Source of the DNA: Fidelibacterota bacterium | GTDB lineage: Bacteria; Fidelibacterota; UBA2242 | Length of the DNA: 9,497 nucleotides | NCBI GenBank assembly: GCA_023133185.1 | Contig: JAGLWX010000008.1 | Location: forward strand, 1-9,497 | Direction of reading: 5' to 3' | Part shown: positions 7,673-9,497 of the stretch, piece by piece | Layout: every line of letters begins with the position of its first letter | Numbering within the stretch: position 1 is the first letter of the stretch | The notes under the pieces: generated by a model | The model's input: the letters and a program-made list of their open reading frames with translations, nothing else | Databases searched by the model: none | Told to the model about the DNA's origin: nothing | Position numbers and translations under genes: made by a program

Positions 7673-7855
7673 CTTGTTTCTTACTCCGTATGATAAATCT
7701 TTGCAAAGGTTCCTATTCTCCACCTTGTGTTAAGTCCGATAAGAAGGATTCGTGTCGTATTGAAAATATCCATTAATAGACTTGACACAAGGTATCGCAT
7801 CTTTTTTATTATCCTGGTATTTGAAACCAATTTGGCTCCGCTGAAAATTGGTTTT
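7673..7855. other. 183-base intergenic region with two inverted repeats
   Basis: The gap separates the serpin gene from the Asp-box protein gene. It contains a 10-bp perfect hairpin with a T-run (7824-7857) next to the serpin stop, and a long dyad (7722-7736 with 7779-7793) in the leader of the downstream gene. It therefore probably marks the boundary between two transcription units. A minus-strand promoter for the downstream gene should lie here but was not recognised. Confidence 0.55.
7722..7793. repeat. inverted repeat, 15-base arms, 42-base spacer
   Basis: The left arm ACCTTGTGTTAAGTC (7722-7736) matches the reverse complement of the right arm GACTTGACACAAGGT (7779-7793) at 14 of 15 positions. 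In a plus-strand RNA the odd position is a U-G wobble; in the minus-strand transcript it is an A-C mismatch. It sits 50 to 121 bases upstream of the start at 7672. It could be a pair of inverted binding sites for a regulator, a leader hairpin, or the ends of a very small mobile relic; no flanking target duplication is visible. Confidence 0.6.
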
Positions 7856-7857
7856 TT
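7824..7857 (+). terminator. terminator-like hairpin next to the serpin stop
   Basis: AAACCAATTT (7824-7833) and AAATTGGTTT (7845-7854) form a perfect 10-bp stem with an 11-base loop. On the plus strand a run of six T begins in the stem and ends at 7857, the usual layout of an intrinsic terminator. On the minus strand, where the serpin gene ends, only three T follow before C, so it would be a weaker terminator in that direction. The stem has few G-C pairs. It may act in both directions or mainly end serpin transcription. Confidence 0.45.
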
Positions 7858-9097
7858 AATCTTCCCATATTGGTTCTACAATTTTACCTATAAAAAGTAT
7901 CGTACCGGAATGATTTTCGCGAATTGCAAACACAAAGGGGCGATTTAGATGCATTATAATACCTGTTTCTCCAACCGAAGTAAACGATATTTCGACCGAT
8001 GTGACGGCAGCTGCTTCGGTTCCCTCTTCGTTGACCTTGACGAAAGTTTTATGTTTGACTTCACTGATATATAAATTGCCGTCGCTATTAATCTTTGTGA
8101 AATCTGCTCGGCCTGGATCGAAAGCGATAGACATTCCGAGAGCGGATAATATGCCATTTAGCGATATTTCATATTCGAGTTTGAATTTTGGCAGATAAAA
8201 ATTTACTTCCTGTTCTGAAAAACTGCCGAGCCAGGAATTCCAGGTTTCATTATTCATCTGAGCGATTAGTGAATCGATATTGACTTCCGGTTTTGGGAGT
8301 AGAATTGTCATACTGAAACCGGCGTCGCCATACGGTAGATCGATTGCCTGAAACTGCTCGTTTTCAAAATAATTATGATCGCATTGATGGCTCATCATTT
8401 TGCACTCTTTTTCCAAACCATCCGGGAGATAGAAAATGTCATCTGTAGTATTTTCCTCATCGAATTCATAAGTCCAGGTGCCCTTAAAGTAAATTGCATT
8501 GATCAAAAACATAATGGTGAGTGGGTCGATCGGCGAATCGACGATTTTATCAATTTTACCGTTTGTATTTTCATCAACCCAGGCATTGATAATGTCAGCG
8601 GCGTCATCGCTACTGAAGTCAAGAGCGCGAACGACAGCATCGAAATAATCCTGATTGGTTGTCAGAAAATCATTTTCCACCGGAAATCCTTCTCGATACC
8701 AGATGGAATTTGCAATATCGAAAATCACCTTTGGATCGAGTTCTGTTAATAGTTCAATTAAACTCCGGTAAGATTCGTTTACCTCTTGAATAGTCAAATC
8801 TCCGTATTCAAGGGTTTCGTGCATTGCTTCTAAGGTAGTACTATCCGCACCGTTATATGTCATTCCGAGAGCCATTGAAACGCTCAGCGGTGAAATAAAA
8901 ATATTTTTATCCTGTTCGGTCTCAACGATTTTCCCGAACAATTTTAGTCCGAATTGATTACTTGATTCTTTTAATTCAACTTCAGAATAAGTTAAATCGC
9001 GGATAGCCCTTATATCCGGGTTTGTAGAGCTGTCTGAACAATTAATAGACATTATGCAAATTGTTGCTACGATTAGAAAAATTAATAGTTTCTGCAT
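7856..9097 (-). CDS. serpin (serine protease inhibitor), predicted lipoprotein
   Basis: The protein has 413 residues. A hydrophobic signal (3-18) ends in SINC, giving likely lipidated Cys20 followed by the Ser/Asp-rich linker SDSSTNPD; Asn before the Cys is unusual for a lipobox. The serpin fold spans about 40-409. Shutter residues equivalent to Ser53, Ser56, Asn186 and His334 of alpha-1-antitrypsin are present as Ser69, Ser72 (NIFISPLSVSMAL), Asn200 (NAIYFKGTW) and His349 (EVKHKTF). The hinge EEGTEAAAV (357-365) is of inhibitory type, and HLNRPFVFAI (383-392) fits the serpin signature. By the usual count from the P15 glycine (Gly359), P1-P1' would be Thr373-Ser374. The loop between hinge and signature is three residues longer than in alpha-1-antitrypsin, so the true scissile bond is uncertain. 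It likely traps serine or cysteine proteases at the cell envelope; the target is unknown. The gene is five bases downstream of the preceding gene and translationally coupled to it. Confidence 0.96.
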   Translation of the reverse strand: MQKLLIFLIVATICIMSINCSDSSTNPDIRAIRDLTYSEVELKESSNQFGLKLFGKIVETEQDKNIFISPLSVSMALGMTYNGADSTTLEAMHETLEYGDLTIQEVNESYRSLIELLTELDPKVIFDIANSIWYREGFPVENDFLTTNQDYFDAVVRALDFSSDDAADIINAWVDENTNGKIDKIVDSPIDPLTIMFLINAIYFKGTWTYEFDEENTTDDIFYLPDGLEKECKMMSHQCDHNYFENEQFQAIDLPYGDAGFSMTILLPKPEVNIDSLIAQMNNETWNSWLGSFSEQEVNFYLPKFKLEYEISLNGILSALGMSIAFDPGRADFTKINSDGNLYISEVKHKTFVKVNEEGTEAAAVTSVEISFTSVGETGIIMHLNRPFVFAIRENHSGTILFIGKIVEPIWED

Positions 9098-9102
9098 GTC
9101 AA

Positions 9103-9497
9103 TTACTCCTTGCTTGTTTTTCGTTTTACTGATGTTTTAACATAATCGGATATACTTCCTGTAGGCATAAAAAGATTTAAGCCAAGCTTAATCTGAGAGT
9201 CAGCAATTCCTTTGTAATTAGCCTGATACAAAACACCGGTATCTATCGAAAGCCATTTCGTAAAGAAAAATCGCACACCACCTATTGCTACATAGGTATG
9301 GGAAATCTCAATTTCTTTTGTATCCATATTATATTCGTGTTTGGAATCTGTTTTTATTTCAACCATCATTTTTGTTTGTGGATTATATTCGATCTCAAAC
9401 CCTGCAAAACCACCGATCAGATTTATCTGTCTTTCTTCCGGAGCATCATTATCTTCCAGCCAGATATAATCGACAGCCATATCTTTAACACGAATAT
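9103..9497 (-). CDS. C-terminal part of an outer-membrane beta-barrel-like protein (5' end beyond window)
   Basis: The frame is open to the right edge and ends with TAA at 9105-9103; 130 residues are visible. An internal ATG at 9480 is not a convincing start because coding-like sequence (IRVKD) continues above it and no Shine-Dalgarno or signal sequence is present. The visible part shows alternating beta strands separated by turns: QINLIGGFAGFEIEYN, KMMVEIKTD, HTYVAIGGVRFFFTKWLSID, TGVLYQANYKG and IKLGLNLFMP. This pattern is typical of porin-like or small outer-membrane barrels. Unlike most barrels it does not end on an aromatic residue: a basic tail (DYVKTSVKRKTSKE) follows the last strand. 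It is the first visible gene of the unit that includes the serpin. No specific family is recognised. Confidence 0.7.
   Translation of the reverse strand, partial: IRVKDMAVDYIWLEDNDAPEERQINLIGGFAGFEIEYNPQTKMMVEIKTDSKHEYNMDTKEIEISHTYVAIGGVRFFFTKWLSIDTGVLYQANYKGIADSQIKLGLNLFMPTGSISDYVKTSVKRKTSKE
9106..9111 (-). promoter_or_regulatory. serpin ribosome binding site inside the upstream gene
   Basis: AAGGAG on the minus strand is formed by the last Lys and Glu codons of the upstream gene, immediately before its TAA stop (9105-9103), and lies eight bases before the serpin ATG. The arrangement implies that the two genes share one transcript and that serpin translation benefits from ribosomes finishing the upstream frame. 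Confidence 0.75.

Noticed and set aside
7673..7723. GTG at 7723 as an upstream start of the Asp-box protein
   Set aside because: It would add 17 mostly polar residues before an otherwise textbook signal peptide, and no Shine-Dalgarno is suitably placed before it.
7722..7793. The 72-base inverted repeat as a miniature transposable element
   Set aside because: No target-site duplication flanks it and no second copy is in the window. It remains only an alternative to a regulatory dyad.
7727..7948. 73-codon plus-strand frame crossing the intergenic gap into the serpin gene
   Set aside because: It overlaps both inverted repeats and the serpin C-terminus, and lacks a ribosome binding site or protein-like pattern.
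8375..8749. 124-codon plus-strand frame
   Set aside because: Antisense to the conserved serpin core; the serpin frame explains the conservation.

Overview
All six protein-coding genes lie on the minus strand, and every one is predicted to be exported. The two edge genes run off the window. Two proteins (at 1-2675 and 6353-7672) end in the C-terminal sorting domain used by type IX secretion (consensus YPNPFNPTTTIRY). Together with lipoproteins that have Bacteroidetes-like lipobox and post-cysteine sequences, and with outer-membrane barrels, this points to a Gram-negative bacterium of the Fibrobacteres-Chlorobi-Bacteroidetes superphylum, plausibly a Calditrichota, Ignavibacteria, Marinimicrobia or KSB1 type lineage. 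That placement is inference from protein style; no rRNA or other phylogenetic marker is present. Base composition is low to moderate in GC and uneven between genes.

Layout in the direction of transcription (right to left). (1) 9497-9103: the C-terminal end of an outer-membrane beta-barrel-like protein. (2) 9097-7856: a complete serpin with a lipoprotein-type signal peptide, translationally coupled to (1) because its ribosome binding site is formed by the last two codons of (1). (3) 7855-7673: a 183-base gap with two inverted repeats, one terminator-like. (4) 7672-6353: a secreted protein with five Asp-box (BNR) repeats and a type IX sorting tail. (5) 6278-4500: a 592-residue outer-membrane beta-barrel-like protein with very tyrosine-rich loops. 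(6) 4403-2994: a lipoprotein with one carboxypeptidase-regulatory-like domain followed by three Big_5 (SbsA Ig-like) domains. (7) 2993-2676: a 318-base gap with no convincing gene and one perfect 15-base palindrome. (8) 2675-1: a DUF3160 protein with signal peptide and type IX sorting tail, cut off by the window edge inside the tail.

Taken together this is a cell-envelope and secretion locus: two type IX cargo proteins, two lipoproteins (one a protease inhibitor of the serpin family) and two outer-membrane barrels. Genes (4), (5) and (6) are separated by only 74 and 96 bases with good ribosome binding sites and could be one transcript; (1) and (2) are clearly one unit. No mobile element, CRISPR array, tRNA or rRNA was seen. 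The most notable items are the lipid-anchored serpin with an intact inhibitory hinge, the uncharacterised DUF3160 cargo protein, and the paired inverted repeats at 7722-7854. I see no evidence for a wholly new multi-gene system.
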